Shown: one piece after another, positions 11,801 to 33,537 of the stretch
How positions within the stretch are numbered: position 1 is the first letter of the stretch
How the letters are laid out: each line of letters begins with the position of its first letter
DNA from: Chlamydomonas reinhardtii
Lineage: Eukaryota > Chlorophyta > Chlorophyceae > Chlamydomonadales > Chlamydomonadaceae
DNA: 64,000 nucleotides
Assembly: GCF_000002595.2 (NCBI RefSeq)
Contig: NC_057005.1
Location: 406,281 to 470,280, forward strand
Reading direction: 5' to 3'
The notes under the pieces: generated by a model
What the model saw: the letters and a program-made list of their open reading frames with translations, nothing else
The model's database searches: none
What the model was told of the DNA's origin: nothing
Program-made: the position numbers and the translations under genes

Positions 11801-14800
11801 CACCCGGCCCTGCAGCTGCCCTAGCAGCGCCACCACGGTGCCGCCCAGCACCGCCGCCTCCTCGCCCTGCGCCGCCGCCACGGCCGCGGGAGTCGTGGCC
11901 GCCGCGGCGGCGGCTGCCGCGTGGTGGTGGGCGGCGGTGCCGTTGGGCGTGCGGCCGTTGGCGGTGGCGGTGGCGGCCTCTCCGGCGCCGGCGTGGTGTA
12001 CCCAGCAGCCCAGCAGCTGCTGCACAGTGCGCTGCAGCGCTGCCAGCTCGCTCTCGTAGGCGGCCAGCCGGGCCTGAGCCGCCGCCAGCGCTCCGGCGTC
12101 AGAGCCAGCCATCGCCGCCGAGCCAGCCGACGGCTGATGCGGCTGCAGCTGCGGCGCGGACGCCTCGGGCACAGACGGCGACGGCACGGCCTGCGCCTCC
12201 GCCTCCGCCTCCGCGCCCGGCTGCTGCTCCCGGTGCTGCGCCTTGTCGGCATCGCCATCCCACGCGTCCCAGCCCTCATCGTCGTCGCCCCAGCCGTCAC
12301 CGGCCGCTGCCTCCGCGGCAGCAGCCTTCTTCGCCGTCTTGGCCTCAGCCGCGTGCCGGCTCTCGGTCTGCTGACCGTCCGGCTGCCCCTCCGCAGCGGC
12401 CAGCGGCGCGGCCGTGACCGCGGCACTCGCCCCGCCTGCCGCAGCCAGCTGCGCCCGCAGCGCCTCCAGCTCCGTGTCCCTGGCCGCCAGCGCCGCCTCC
12501 AGCGCCTCCTGCTCGCCAATGAGCGCCTCCTGCCGCGCCGTCAGCGCCGCCAGCTGCGCCACCAGGTCCGCCACCAGCTGCTCGTCATGGGCCACCTCCT
12601 CCGCACTCAGCCCGCCGCCCGAGGCCCCGCCCGAGGCCCCGCTTGGGGCCCCGGCCACCGCGTCCGACTCGGTGTCCGTGGATGCCGCCGCCAGCGCGGG
12701 CGCTGCGGTCTGTGTGGCGGCGTTGTCGAGGGCGCCGGCGCTGGCGCCGGCGGAGGTGGCGGCGTCGGCGGTGGGCGTGAGGCCGCTGGTGTCGGTGGCG
12801 GCGGCGGGCATGTTGGGCGGAGGCATGCCGGAGGTGTCCGTGCCCGTGTCGCTGAGGTCAACGGCCCGGGTGGAGCAGGAGGCGTCGGCGGTGGCGGTGG
12901 CGGTCGCGGCTGAGGCCTCCGTGTTGGTGGCGGCGTGGGCGCTGCTGCTGCCGCCGTCAGGCCCGGCGGGCAGTGCTCCGGCGCTGCTGGTGCTAGCGGT
13001 GGCTGGCGCGGCGGCAGCTGCCGCCGCCTTGGCCGCCGCAAGCTCAGCCTCTGTCTCCGCGGCCTGTGCACGGCGGCACGGCAGCACGTTTCCATATGCC
13101 TGGCATTCCTCAATCCCCCGCAGTCCGCACCCTGGCCCGGTGGATGAACTCCCCCGCTCCTGCTCCCTCATCCAAGCCAAGCCCGGCCGCCTAAAACCCT
13201 AAAACCCTTGCCCTCACCCCGCCCGCCCCCACCTTGCCCGCCGCCGCCGCCAGCTGCGCCTCCAGGTCGGCCCTGCGCTCGCTGAGCTTGTCCATGCGCG
13301 CACGCAGCTTGTTCATGGCCTCACCCGACAGCTGGGCCTGCGGGGCATGTGCGCGTGCGTGTGTGCATGTGTGACTTTGTATGTGTGTGTACATGTGTGT
13401 GCGTGTGTGTGTGTGTGTGTGCGTGTGTGCGCGTGTGTGTGGAGGGCGGGGGCCGCGGCGGGCAGCGGCGTAAGTGCGAGCAAGCAGGGGATTTAGGAGT
13501 GACGCCGGGCGCGCGGGCGTTGTGAAGAGAGTGCGGATGCGGACAGTCACGAGAGCGCGAGCGCGGTGTAGACTGTAGTCGTGTAGAGCCACGTGACCAC
13601 TGGCCCCGCGGCTGACGGGGACGCAGTCACACACCTGCTCCTGCGCGCGGTCCGCCTGCACGCGCGCCGCCGCCGCCTCGTCCTGCGCCGCCGCCAGCGC
13701 CGCCTGCAGCTGCTCGATCTGCGCCACTGCCTCACCGTAGCGCTCCTCAGCCGCCGTGTAGTTGGCCACGATCTGCTCCGCCTCGTGCTCCTTCTCTGCG
13801 GGTGGCCAGACGGGGGCCACGCCACGAGGGCGACAACGGCGTTGAGATGCTTGCCATCATCAGAGCGCCGCTGCAGCGTCTGCCGCGGCCTCCACTACCT
13901 GACACTGCTTTCCCTACCAGCCCCCGACACGAGGCCGGAGCTATCCACGCACGCTGGCCCTCCCTCCACCCTCCAGGCTCCGCCAGCCACACACCCCCAC
14001 CCACCCGCCCAATGTGGTAATGACTTCGTCTGCAGTCTTCAGTGCATCCTGTACCGCCTTCCAAACATCCTTGCAACCCGCCCCCGGTCATTCGGTCACT
14101 CATGATCTTCGCCCAACTCCTTCCTCCCCCTCACCTGTCAGCTCCACGATGCGCTCCGTGCTGCGGTCCAGCTTGCGCTGCGTCACCACCAGGTCGCTGT
14201 ACAGCTCCGCAGCCCGCTGCTCCGCCGCGCCCTTGCCCTTCACAGCCTCCGCCGCCTCCTTGGCAGCCGCCTCCGAACGGCTCCGCGCCTCCGCCGCCGC
14301 GGCGCGCTCCTTCTCCAGCTCGGCCTCGGCGGCTGCGGCGCGTGACGTGGCCGCCGCCAGCTGCCCATCCAGAGCCGCCAAGCGCTCAGCCGCCGCCGCC
14401 AGCTCCGCCTCCAGGGCAAATGCCCTCGTGGACGCGGCGTCCAGCCTGGCCTGCAGCTCCTCAACCGCCTCTGGCGTAGCCGCCGGCACCGCAGCAGTGG
14501 CGGCCGCCGCCGCCGTCACCTCTGCCATCTCCGCCGCTGCCTTGGCTTCTGCCAGCTCCGCCTCCAGCTCAGCAATGCGCGCCGCCGTCGCCTCGGCCGC
14601 ATCGGCCGTCGCCTCCTCGGCTGCCTGGCGCGCCACCCCGCCCGCCCGCTCCGCGGCCTCCCGCGCCTCCGCCAGCGCCTTCTCAGCCGCGGCGGCGCGC
14701 TTCTCAGCCGCGTCACGCGCCGCCTTCGCCTCGCGGCCCTCCTTGCCCAGCATTTCCACCCGCTTGCGCAGCTCCGCCGCCGCCGCCTCGCCCTCGCGCG

Positions 14801-17094
14801 CCGCCTCCGTGGCCGCCGCCGTCGCGACCTCGCTGACCTTGCGCCGCTCCGCCTCCAGCTCCGCACGCAGCCTCTCCACCTGTGCCTCCAGGGAAGCCAT
14901 GTCCACGCCACTGGTGCCGCCGCCGCTGCCGCCGCCGCCAGCGCCTGCAATGGAGCCAGCCCGCGACGGCGACGCCGTTGTAGCTTTGAGCTTCCGCTCC
15001 GCCGCCGCCAGCTTGTCGTTGGCCTCCTCCAGCTGCTCCTCCAGCTCAGCGACGCGCCACGCCAGCGCCTCAGCGCTGGCGCTGTTGCCGGCGGCGGCGG
15101 CACCGCCTCCGCTGCGCCCGCCCACCGCCTGCGCCGCCTTCACAGCCGCCTTCAGCTCGTCTGCCTCCTCCTCCAGTTCTTTGATCACGTCGCGCGCGTG
15201 CTGCAGCTCCTCGCGCAGCGCCGCCGCCTCACCGTCGCCGCCCGCCGCCGCAGCGGCGCCGCTGCCGCTGCCGCTGCTGGCGCGCAGTCGCGCGGCCTCC
15301 TCCTTGGCCGCCGCCAGGGCCGCCTGCAGCGCGCGCAGCTGGTCGCCGTGGCTGGCCTCGGCGTGGCGCGCGGCGGCCGCCATGCTGGACATCAGGTCCT
15401 CCACCTTGCACCTGCAGTGGCGGCCGCATGACAAGCCCCGCAGGCAGTGGCGGCCGTGAGGTTTGCGCGCGGCCTGGTTGTCGCGTGGCCTGGGTGCGAC
15501 TGGCGGCCTCTCGTTGTCCCGTCAAGCCGGCCCCGTCCCTGCCTCCAGTCTCCTGGTACCCGCCCTCCCCTGACCCCGTCCCTGACCCCCTGACCCCGTC
15601 CCTGACCCCTGACCCCGCCGCTGCGAGCCGCGCACCTGAGCCGCGCGTTGTCCGCCTGCAGCCCCGCCGCCTGCCCGTCCCGCTCCGCCAGCTGCTCCGC
15701 CAGCTCGTCAATGCGCCGCTGCTTGTCCTGGACCACCTGCAGCAGCACAGCGACGCACGCAGAGGGTAATACTTATTCTTCTCATTACTGTCGCAAACAC
15801 ACTGGCCCGGGTAGGCGAATGCTATTATCCATGCAGACCCCTGTGCCAAAATGCGCTACGCATGCTACTGCCCCGAAGCGCTCCACCGCACCCTCCAGCA
15901 CTCCTCAATACCCCCAACGTCGCTCGCCAACGCCAACTCTCCCCTACCCCCTGCCATTGCCTCCTCCCTGCTGCTCCCGCCCCTCCCCCCGCCCCACCCC
16001 CCCCACCCCACCTTGGGCAGCAGCGGCTCCATGGCCTTGGCCCCCTTGAGCGCGAACAGCAGCTTGGTCTCCAGGTCCGCCAACTGGCCCCGCAGCCGGG
16101 CCGCCTCCTCCGCAAAGCCGCGCGCCTCCTCCAGCTCACTCTGCAGCATGCCGTTCTTCACCTGCAGCCGGAGGGGGGAGGGCCGCCGGAGCGGCGGATG
16201 GGAACCGGCGGGAGGGGCGATTAGGGTTTGCGGGTTTCAGACAAGCCTCGCCACTGTACAGGCTGGTGGTGTGGGTCGGCTCTCCCCAAATACACCAGTG
16301 CAGGCCTTGACTTGGCGCGGTCCAAGGAGTCGTCTCCACAGCCCTTGCTGAACCCCATCCCTCTCTCAGTGCGCACTGTGCACCTATACACCCTCACCGA
16401 CCCCCCACGCCGCCCCCCCCCCCCCACACACACACACACGCCGCATGCCGCCGCACCTGCAGCTGCACCAACTGCTGCCGCAGGATGGCGCTCTCCTCCG
16501 CGCCCTCATACGGCGTCTGCACGTGAAGAAGGCATACGTCAAGTTTGCGCCGGTAGCTGAGCCTCCCATTCGCTGGTCAGCGCTCCGGAACCCCCCACCC
16601 GCCGCATGAACCCTGCTAGGTCGCGCCCCACCTGCAGCTCCAGGGCATCAGAGGGCTGACGCGCGTGCAGCGTGGGGGCATCGCTCCCCGTGCCGCTACG
16701 GGCAGCACGCGCGGAGGGGGCAGAGGTGGCGCCTGCGGGCACATCCGGGCCCTGCGAGCGTCAACCGACACCGCTGGCGACGCAGTTACCAGCAGCTGGT
16801 ACCCCTGGCTCCCCTGGCCTAGAGCGACGTATGAGTCCGCAGCAACGCGCATTGCTGGCGGTGATGAAAGGCAGCGAGTGCTGGAAATGAAAGCAACTGG
16901 GCGCGATCGAACTACAGCTTCGCCCACTCCTGGCCTTGGGCCCGCTGAAACAGCACAAGATCACCTGTTGTGGACTTTGTTTGCACTTGGGCTTGCGCTA
17001 AGGCCTGCTCCGCCTTTTTGGTGAGACTGCCGATTCCCTCTTGCAAGTTCTTGCCTATCGCTCCTGACGCGATGCTATTCATAAATCCTTTCAT
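3891..17094 (-). CDS. GRIP-domain golgin, 2488 aa, 24 exons
   Basis: Exons: 17094-16965, 16732-16632, 16516-16457, 16161-16012, 15736-15636, 15411-14135, 13795-13635, 13337-13233, 13063-11546, 11366-10387, 10172-9836, 9533-9396, 9056-8973, 8749-8711, 8521-8307, 8076-7942, 7835-7601, 7401-7207, 6918-6698, 6477-6267, 6097-5990, 5471-5107, 4845-4728, 4373-3891. The sum is 2489 codons including the stop. Nearly the whole protein is Ala/Glu-rich coiled coil. The last exon encodes a GRIP domain (about 2329-2375: YLRATLVKFFENG, then MPVVSRLLRFTPSELAAI), which in this family binds Arl1-GTP and holds the golgin on trans-Golgi membranes to tether vesicles. The key GRIP tyrosine (Y2329) is present. Exon 9 contains an acidic Trp-rich patch (GWGDDDEGWDAWD). 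Oddly, GRIP is followed by about 115 Ala/Gly/Ser-rich residues. The intron between 5990 and 5471 holds (TG)n tracts, so a tiny exon there cannot be excluded. Confidence 0.88.
4871..4898 (+). repeat. Intronic repeat family 3, partial copy
   Basis: This copy matches the 5' part of the repeat at 14018-14079 (TTGCAAGGATGTTTGGAA core). It lies antisense in a golgin intron, about 25 nt from the acceptor of the exon starting at 4845. Confidence 0.6.
4937..4960 (+). repeat. Intronic repeat family 2, diverged copy
   Basis: The copy reads GGTTACAATTATGATTCTTT, related to the TTACATTCATGATTA motif found at 23234, 29923 and 29967. It is antisense to the golgin, in the acceptor-side half of the intron 5106-4846. 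Confidence 0.5.
5511..5802. repeat. Duplicated unit with (TG)n tracts in a golgin intron
   Basis: A segment of about 54 bp (GTTAAAGAGCACAAGGAAAA, then CGTTGCGCAAAGACAGTGTA) occurs at 5511-5564 and again, practically identical, at 5649-5704. A degenerate third piece lies near 5617. Each good copy is followed by a (TG)n tract, of about 38 bp at 5579-5616 and about 90 bp at 5704-5793, the second running into CG repeats. All of it lies in the intron between golgin exons 5990 and 5471. Confidence 0.9.
8911..8964. repeat. 18-bp tandem repeat, three copies
   Basis: The unit CACGCGCTGCCCTCCCCC is repeated three times head to tail inside a golgin intron. On the golgin sense strand it forms a purine-rich tract just after the donor of the exon 9056-8973. 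Confidence 0.85.
9557..9600 (+). repeat. Intronic repeat family 2 copy
   Basis: The stretch GGATTGCACTCATGATTCAG, then AAGAAGCGGAGTTGTAGCCAG, resembles the copy at 29967-30010. It is antisense to the golgin and begins about 24 nt from the acceptor of the exon starting at 9533. Confidence 0.55.
14018..14079 (-). repeat. Intronic repeat family 3, full copy
   Basis: On the minus strand, 41 bp (14058 to 14018) are identical to 21235-21275 in an intron of the neighbouring hydrolase gene, with further similarity upstream. It is sense-oriented in the golgin intron 14134-13796, in the donor-proximal half. Confidence 0.9.
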
Positions 17095-17406
17095 CTTGCA
17101 AGCACTTCACGTGTCCCCTGTTGAGGGAAACACAAAGAGCTCCAGGAATCAAGGAACTGAAGACTTCAGGCCATTCTTAATAACAGTGGGTAATGCTATG
17201 CTGTGCGGCCATTTCGCAAAGGGAGGATATTTCCAGTGCGGTAAGCTGATGGGATTCATTAGGGGGGTTTCCTGGGGGGGCGGGCTTGGATCCTGAGTCC
17301 CGTGTGTCAACCCCAGGGGGGCCGCGCTTTGGTTTTGCTCCCTGCCAGTTCTGTAAAGCACTTATATGGATAATAACATGATACACTGCAAGACATTAGC
17401 TCGATA
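17095..17406. promoter_or_regulatory. Bidirectional promoter region, golgin / ABHD18-like gene
   Basis: The two start codons point away from each other and are only 312 bp apart, so this region must hold both 5' leaders and both core promoters. It is less GC-rich than the exons. I see no convincing TATA box on either strand. Confidence 0.6.
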
Positions 17407-20400
17407 ATGGCAGCTTCGCGCCTGGACAAACTGTTTCGAGCCGCTGCAGGCCCTCGCTTTGAGGCGCTGCAGTCGGCAATTCAGGACCTGAGTTCAACTA
17501 CGTTGTCGCAATTAGCAGCCAGCAGCGGAGCGCTCGACCATATGTATGCTCGGTGAGTGCGCGCGAGCTCTGTCCGAATCACTCGCCACTTCACAATAGA
17601 CTCTGCATGTTCATAAAGCGACCGGCATAGTGGTGCGCGAAGAGTTGGATTCTGCGCTGGCATGCGCTCCAGAGAGTCCAGACCGGGTAATACATGCGAC
17701 AGGACGCGCATGTCTATCTTCTACTTAAGGAATGGCCGCAGCTGGCTCGCGGGGGCCTGTGAAAACATGGCCTACATGCTGCTCTCCGGTTCGACACGCA
17801 GTCAACAACCGTTCCGCCAACCACGCGCCGCGCCCTCTCGCCCCCCTCCTGCCCGCAGCATCGGCGCGCTGAACGGCCCCTTCTTCCCCCGCGGCTGGGG
17901 CAACCTGTCTGTGGTCAACTACGACGAGGACCTGCGGCACCTGGTGGCGGGGCCGCCCGCCGCCATCCGCCTGGCCTGGCGCCTGGTGGAGCGCGGCAGC
18001 CGGGACGGCGTGGACTACATGCTGTACGAGGGGTCTTTCAGGTGGGGAGGGGCAGGCGTGTGTGTATTGGGGGACGGGATGGCGGGTTGGCGGCGTTGTG
18101 GTTAGCGGGTGACGGAGGCCGCACCAGTGTGGCTACCACGAGTAGCGCGTCAGTAGCTAACGCCGCCGGTCCTGTGTCGGGTGCCCTTCTCCCGCCCCGC
18201 CCACCCCCTACTTGCAGGACGCCCTGCCTGCAGCGTGTGTATGACGCCCTGCCGCCCGAGAGCCGCACCGGCCGCGTGCAGCTGCTGATACCCGCCAAGA
18301 TGCGGCCCTTCCACCCGCTGCTACAGCCCGGCCAGGACCCGCTGCTACAACCACCGCCGGCCGGCAGCAGCGGCAGTACCAACAGTAGCGGTACCGGTGG
18401 CGACTGGCAGCACGCACAGCACCTACAGCAGCAGCAGCCCTCGTTCATGCCCTATGGCGAGTGGAAGGGTGACTCGGCGGGAGCGGCAGCGGCAGCGGAC
18501 GCCTTTCACAGGCAGGGCGGGGCCGGGACGGCGGCGGCGGCGGCGGCCGTGGCGGCGGCCCGGTCTACGGCTGACGCGCCGGCGTGTGTGGTGCACCTGG
18601 CGGCCACTGGCGACCAGACGTTTGGGCGGCGGCTGCGACTAGGCTTCCCGCTGCTCAAAGACGTGAGAGCGGAGGGGTTGAGGGGGGGGTGAGGGAGGGG
18701 GGCTGTGGGCGAGCGGCTGGCGCGGCTGGCTGACAGCGCGGCGGTCCCGTGCATTGCCTACTGCCTGCCAGCTGCCCGCCCGCCACCACCACAACCACAA
18801 GAACAAAATCGCCATGTGTGCACTACTGCTGGTGCCTGTGGGACCTGTGGGGCTCCGTGACCCGCCTGCCCACACGCCTGCCCACCCTCCTCCCTCCCTC
18901 CCACCAGAACATCTGCACGCTCGTGCTCGAGAGCCCCTTCTACGGCTCCCGCCGCCCCGCTGCCCAGCGCGGCTCCAAGCTGCTGCGTGTGTCGGACCTG
19001 CTCACACTGGGCTGGGCCACCATTGCCGAGTCCATCAACCTGCTGCACTGGCTGAGGGAGGAGGGGTACGGGCCGCTGGGTGAGTGGGTGTGGGTGTGGG
19101 GGTGGGTGGAGGGGTGGGTGTCGTGCGTGTGTCGTGGGCTGGCAGGGAGAGGGGTGGGGTGGCGCGGGGTAGGGTGTCCGTTGCACGGCGCTGCCTGAAC
19201 CCCCCATTCACACCAAAACACGTAAAACCGTCCTGTTTGCTCTCTGGCACTCCCCTCCCCCGGTAACATACCCCCCCCCCGCGCCACCGCGCTGCTGTGC
19301 GGCAGGCATGTGCGGGCTGTCCATGGGCGGCGTGCACGCCTGCATGGCGGGCGGGCTGTTCCCGGGCGACGTGGCGGTGACGCCGCTGCTGGCGCCGCGC
19401 AGTGCGGCGGTGGCCTACTGCGACGGAGCCATGAGGGTGAGGGGGGGGAGGGGGCAAGGGGTGGGTGGGTTGTAAATACCAGCCCAAACCTTTCCAACCC
19501 AAGCCAGACTAGCGGAGCACAGTCAGAGGGGGGTGAGAGAAAGTGGAGCGGGCGGGGGGGGGGGGGAAGGGGCAGGGAACTGGGTGCTGGGTCAGCGAAT
19601 GAATGGTATGTACCTCGCAATCATTGACCCCCCCCACCACCTGTCTCCCCTCCCTCCCTCCCTCCCCCCCTCCAGGCGGTGATGGCTTGGGAGCCGCTGA
19701 TCAAGGAAGTGGACGAGGCCAACAACCACGTACTGCAGGTCAGGGGGGGGGCGGGGCGGGAGGGGGAGGGGGAGGGGGCGGGGGAGGGAGGCAGCACGGG
19801 TGGCGTGGTGGGCAGCGCAGGTGCGGGTGCGGGTGTGGTATGGCATGTGCTGAGGCCAGCCGCTGCGGCTGCAAAGAGGCCTGGTGCGGGAGTGTTGTGG
19901 GCGAGTGGGGTTGGAGAGGGTGGGCCGGGCGCTGGAGCTGTGCGGTGCGGCCCGGAGCGTGTCCGGCAACGTTGCATGTGTGCCAGCCATATCATTGCTA
20001 ACGCGCGGTGCCTACGCGGTAATATGTGTGCAGGTGGTGAGGGCGGCGGGCCGGGCGGTGGCGGTGCCGCTGCCCCCACGCGGCATCGACCCCACGGCGG
20101 CGGCGCCGGCTGCTGCTGCGGCTCCCGGGTCGTACGGCGGCGGCGGCGTGGCGCTGATGCGTGAGGCCACCTACGCCCTGGCTGACCTGGAGCTGCAGGC
20201 GGAGGGGCGCGGCATGGCGGCGGCAGTAGCAGCAGCAGAGGGCGGCAGCAGCAGCAGCAGCAGCAGCGGGCGGGGCAGCGGCGCTGCAGCGGGCGCGGGG
20301 ACGAATGATGGCAACGGAAACGGCGGCAGCAGCAGCAATGGCAGCGGCAGTAGCACCAATCTGGCGGCCGAGCTGCTACAGCGGCTGCCGTCTGTGAGCG

Positions 20401-21596
20401 TTATGGACCTGTATGACAGACTGGCGGCGGCGGCGCTGCGGGCCAGCAGCGGCCTGCGGGGCGGCAGTAGCGGCAGCAGCTCGGAGGGGCTGCCTGGGAC
20501 CCTGGCCGGGGCCGCCTCGTCCTCCACACCTGTAAACACTGCCGGGCCCGGGGCGACGTCGGCAGCGGCGGGGCAGCACACGCCCTTGCCGCCGCGTGCC
20601 TCGGACGTGCCTTACCCGCTCCCAGCCTCCGCCACTGTTAGCGCCACCACCACCACTACCTCCTCCACCACCTCCACCACCGCCGCCGCCAGTGCGGGGT
20701 CGGGGTCGGGTCCGGGCGCCGCGCTGCTTGGCGAGCTGGGCCGTGCTGTGAAGGCGCTGCGTGCGGGCGACCGGCGGCTGGACCAGCCCGACACCGTGCT
20801 GCGCCTCAAGCGGGTGCTGGAGACCTACACGGACGTGACCCGGTACCCCAAGTGAGAGGGGCAGGAGCGGTTCATGGGAGTGGGCGGGGTGGACGGGGTA
20901 GGGGGGCCGGGGTGGTTGGTTGGGTCGGGCAGGTGGGCACGGGTCCGTGCCTGTGTGCCGCACCCTGCCCTGGTACTGAGCATCCTGCGTGCACATGCAC
21001 ACATAGACATACACATACACACACACACACACACACGTGTTGAGTCCGACCCTCGGCGCGCCCCCGCTCTGACCTCCAGGCCCCGGCGCACGGACGCGGC
21101 GGTGATCGTGGCGGCGCGGGATGACGCCTACGTCAGCCGGGAGAGCGTGCAGCAGCTGCACCAGGTGGGGGCGGGGCGGGGCGGGGCGGGCGGGAGGGCG
21201 GGAGCGACAGGGGGGGTGCAAAGGTGGTTGGGAGGGCGGTACAGGATGCACTGAAGACTGCAGACGAAGTCATTATCAAATGAGTGGGGTCAGAACACCG
21301 AGTTGCTTGCGTTTTTGTAAGTCCTCACGCTAAAACCACGAACCCACTCCCTTTCTGCCTCCCTTTCTTGCTCCTCCCACCCGCTGCCTCAGTACTGGGC
21401 GGGCAGCGAGCTGCGCATGGTGAGCGGCGGCCACGTGTCGGCCTTCCTCATGCACCAGGACGCATTCCGCACAGCCATACGCGACTCGCTCAGCCGCCTG
21501 GCCGCGCCGCCGCCACACCACCACAACCACCACCCCCACCACCACCCCCACCACCACCACCACCCCGGCCGCCCCCAGCCGCCAAACGCCGGGTAG
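17407..21596 (+). CDS. ABHD18: ABHD18-like alpha/beta hydrolase, 748 aa, 9 exons
   Basis: Exons: 17407-17552, 17859-18041, 18218-18662, 18908-19079, 19306-19436, 19676-19738, 20034-20851, 21080-21164, 21393-21596; 749 codons with the stop. The pattern fits the ABHD18 (former DUF2048) hydrolases: the block LVLESPFYGSRRP, then SESINLLHWL-like helices, then the nucleophile elbow GLSMGG with S321. The rest of the probable triad is D668 in AARDDAYV and H695 in SGGHVSAF. A disordered Ser/Gly/Ala-rich insert of about 200 residues (exon 7) separates the nucleophile from the Asp and His. The C terminus is a His/Pro tail (HHHNHHPHHHPHHHHHPGRP). No clear signal peptide is seen. The substrate of this family is not something the sequence reveals. 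The start ATG opens a short N-terminal exon with a good GTGAGT donor. Confidence 0.87.
19470..19520 (+). repeat. Intronic repeat family 1, copy 1
   Basis: Begins TTGTAAATACCAGCCCAAAC. It is sense-oriented, about 33 nt after the donor of the intron 19437-19675. Related copies are at 24190-24245, 28807-28858 and 57963-58015. Confidence 0.85.
20996..21036. repeat. CA-rich microsatellite
   Basis: An interrupted (CA)n tract lies in the hydrolase intron 20852-21079, shortly before the acceptor of exon 8. Confidence 0.8.
21216..21277 (+). repeat. Intronic repeat family 3, full copy
   Basis: A 41 bp core (21235-21275) is identical to the golgin intron copy at 14018-14058. It is sense-oriented in the hydrolase intron 21165-21392, donor-proximal. 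The surrounding sequence is diverged. Confidence 0.9.
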
Positions 21597-23036
21597 TGGC
21601 TGGCGCGGGTGCGGCGGTGCGTGAGGAGGTGGGGGTGGGGCCGCTGCATCAGGAGCGCGTTTGGGCGGCGAAGCGTGTGGTGAGGCGTGGGCGGAGCAGG
21701 GTGGGCTCCTGTGAGGGTGGTGGCGGCGGCGGAGGGTGGGGACTCTTCGGAGGCGGCAACGAGGGTGGCGGTGGTGGGCAGCCGCGGTGGGGGAACGCTG
21801 GTGAGGTGCTGGTGCCGCAGGCGGCCGGGAGGACAGCTTAACAACAACATTGACCACGTGTATGTTTCTTTTGGTATTGGGTGTGGTTTTGAAACTTTAC
21901 GATACATTGGGCGGTGTTGCATGTTGATCACACAGGATCAAATACAGGTGCACACACAGACGGACATGGCACAGGACACGGGAACGCTATAATACTGGAA
22001 CAGGACCACATGCACAGATCTTGCAGTTCTGGAAGGCAAGTGCGTGTGTGGAGGTTCGGGCGGGCGTGCATGATGGATGTGCGGTGCTGGAAGATTGTGC
22101 ATCCAGGGGTGTGAGTATGGATACCGGACGATGGGTCATGTCGGCGACGGCATAACGTATTGCGCAGGTGGGCTGAGGCGCACACCGTGCGATTATGTAG
22201 GACTGGGCGACGGCGGGCAGGGCGTTGGCGGTCGCAAGTATAGCAGGCGTAGCTGAAGATGTTGAAGACCCTGGCAGTGGCAGGTCATGAATGCCGTCAC
22301 TGTGTAGCTGTAGTTGGAGATCTGTGCCGGTAGGATCTGAGGGCGCCAAGCGCGGCAAGTAGCGATGAGGAAGCAGCTGGTGTGTACTGACTCCCGCGCA
22401 GGTACCCCAAGGGTGAATGTCCTCTGTAGCACTGGTCTCATTGAGGCACGGAGTCCACTCGTATGGGGGCACCTGAGCGGCACACGTAGGCGTGTGGCGC
22501 GAGCTGGTGGGCTATGCCCATCACACGGCACGTCCCGTCACAGAAACAAAGGGACAAGGTACAGGAGCACGCACAACTGTTTACTCCGAGAATTTGTGAC
22601 CGAGGCCCAAGAAATGGAGAGGCGGCTGCCCGCCGTTTGGGCCCCACTGCCTGTCACACATCATTTTCTGCGTCCGAGTTGCAGGATAATAGCCCCCACG
22701 CGTCCGTGCAGTACGAATGCATTCAATCCCCCCAAGAACGAGACATTGCCGTTTAAACTGCTCGCTCGACTAGTCTTGCTGCTCATGTGCGCCATGTACA
22801 CCACTGCCATGCGTGCGCTGCCACCCGACCCTTCCCATGCACTCTTCCCGCCCCCGCCCCGTATGCTCGCACGCACTGCTGTCCCACACCCCAGCGCATT
22901 CCTGCCCCTTGCCCCTTCCCGTGCCCAAACGCGACCTTCCCATCCCCACCGCAAACACGCCATGCACTCGTGCGCATACACTCCATCAAGCTACCCCCCC
23001 CCCTGCCCAGGGGGCCCGCAGCCCAGGGGGCGCCGC
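21597..23036. other. Convergent 3' regions, no gene
   Basis: The hydrolase (+) and the M1 aminopeptidase (-) converge here, so this gap should hold two 3' untranslated regions. I found no TGTAA signal for either gene, so cleavage positions are undetermined. Several open frames cross the region, but none has splice structure or family similarity. Confidence 0.5.

Positions 23037-33537
<10,501 letters not shown>

Noticed and set aside
14014-15459. Plus-strand open frame of 481 codons opposite golgin exon 6
   Set aside because: It is the antisense shadow of GC-rich coiled-coil coding sequence: only Ala/Ser/Arg-type residues, no domain, and the minus-strand frame has phase-consistent splicing to its neighbours.
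3891-17094. Treating the C2 protein and the golgin as one gene
   Set aside because: The GRIP exon ends in a stop at 3891, a TGTAA signal follows at 3507-3503, and the C2 gene has its own start exon at 3239 with a strong donor.
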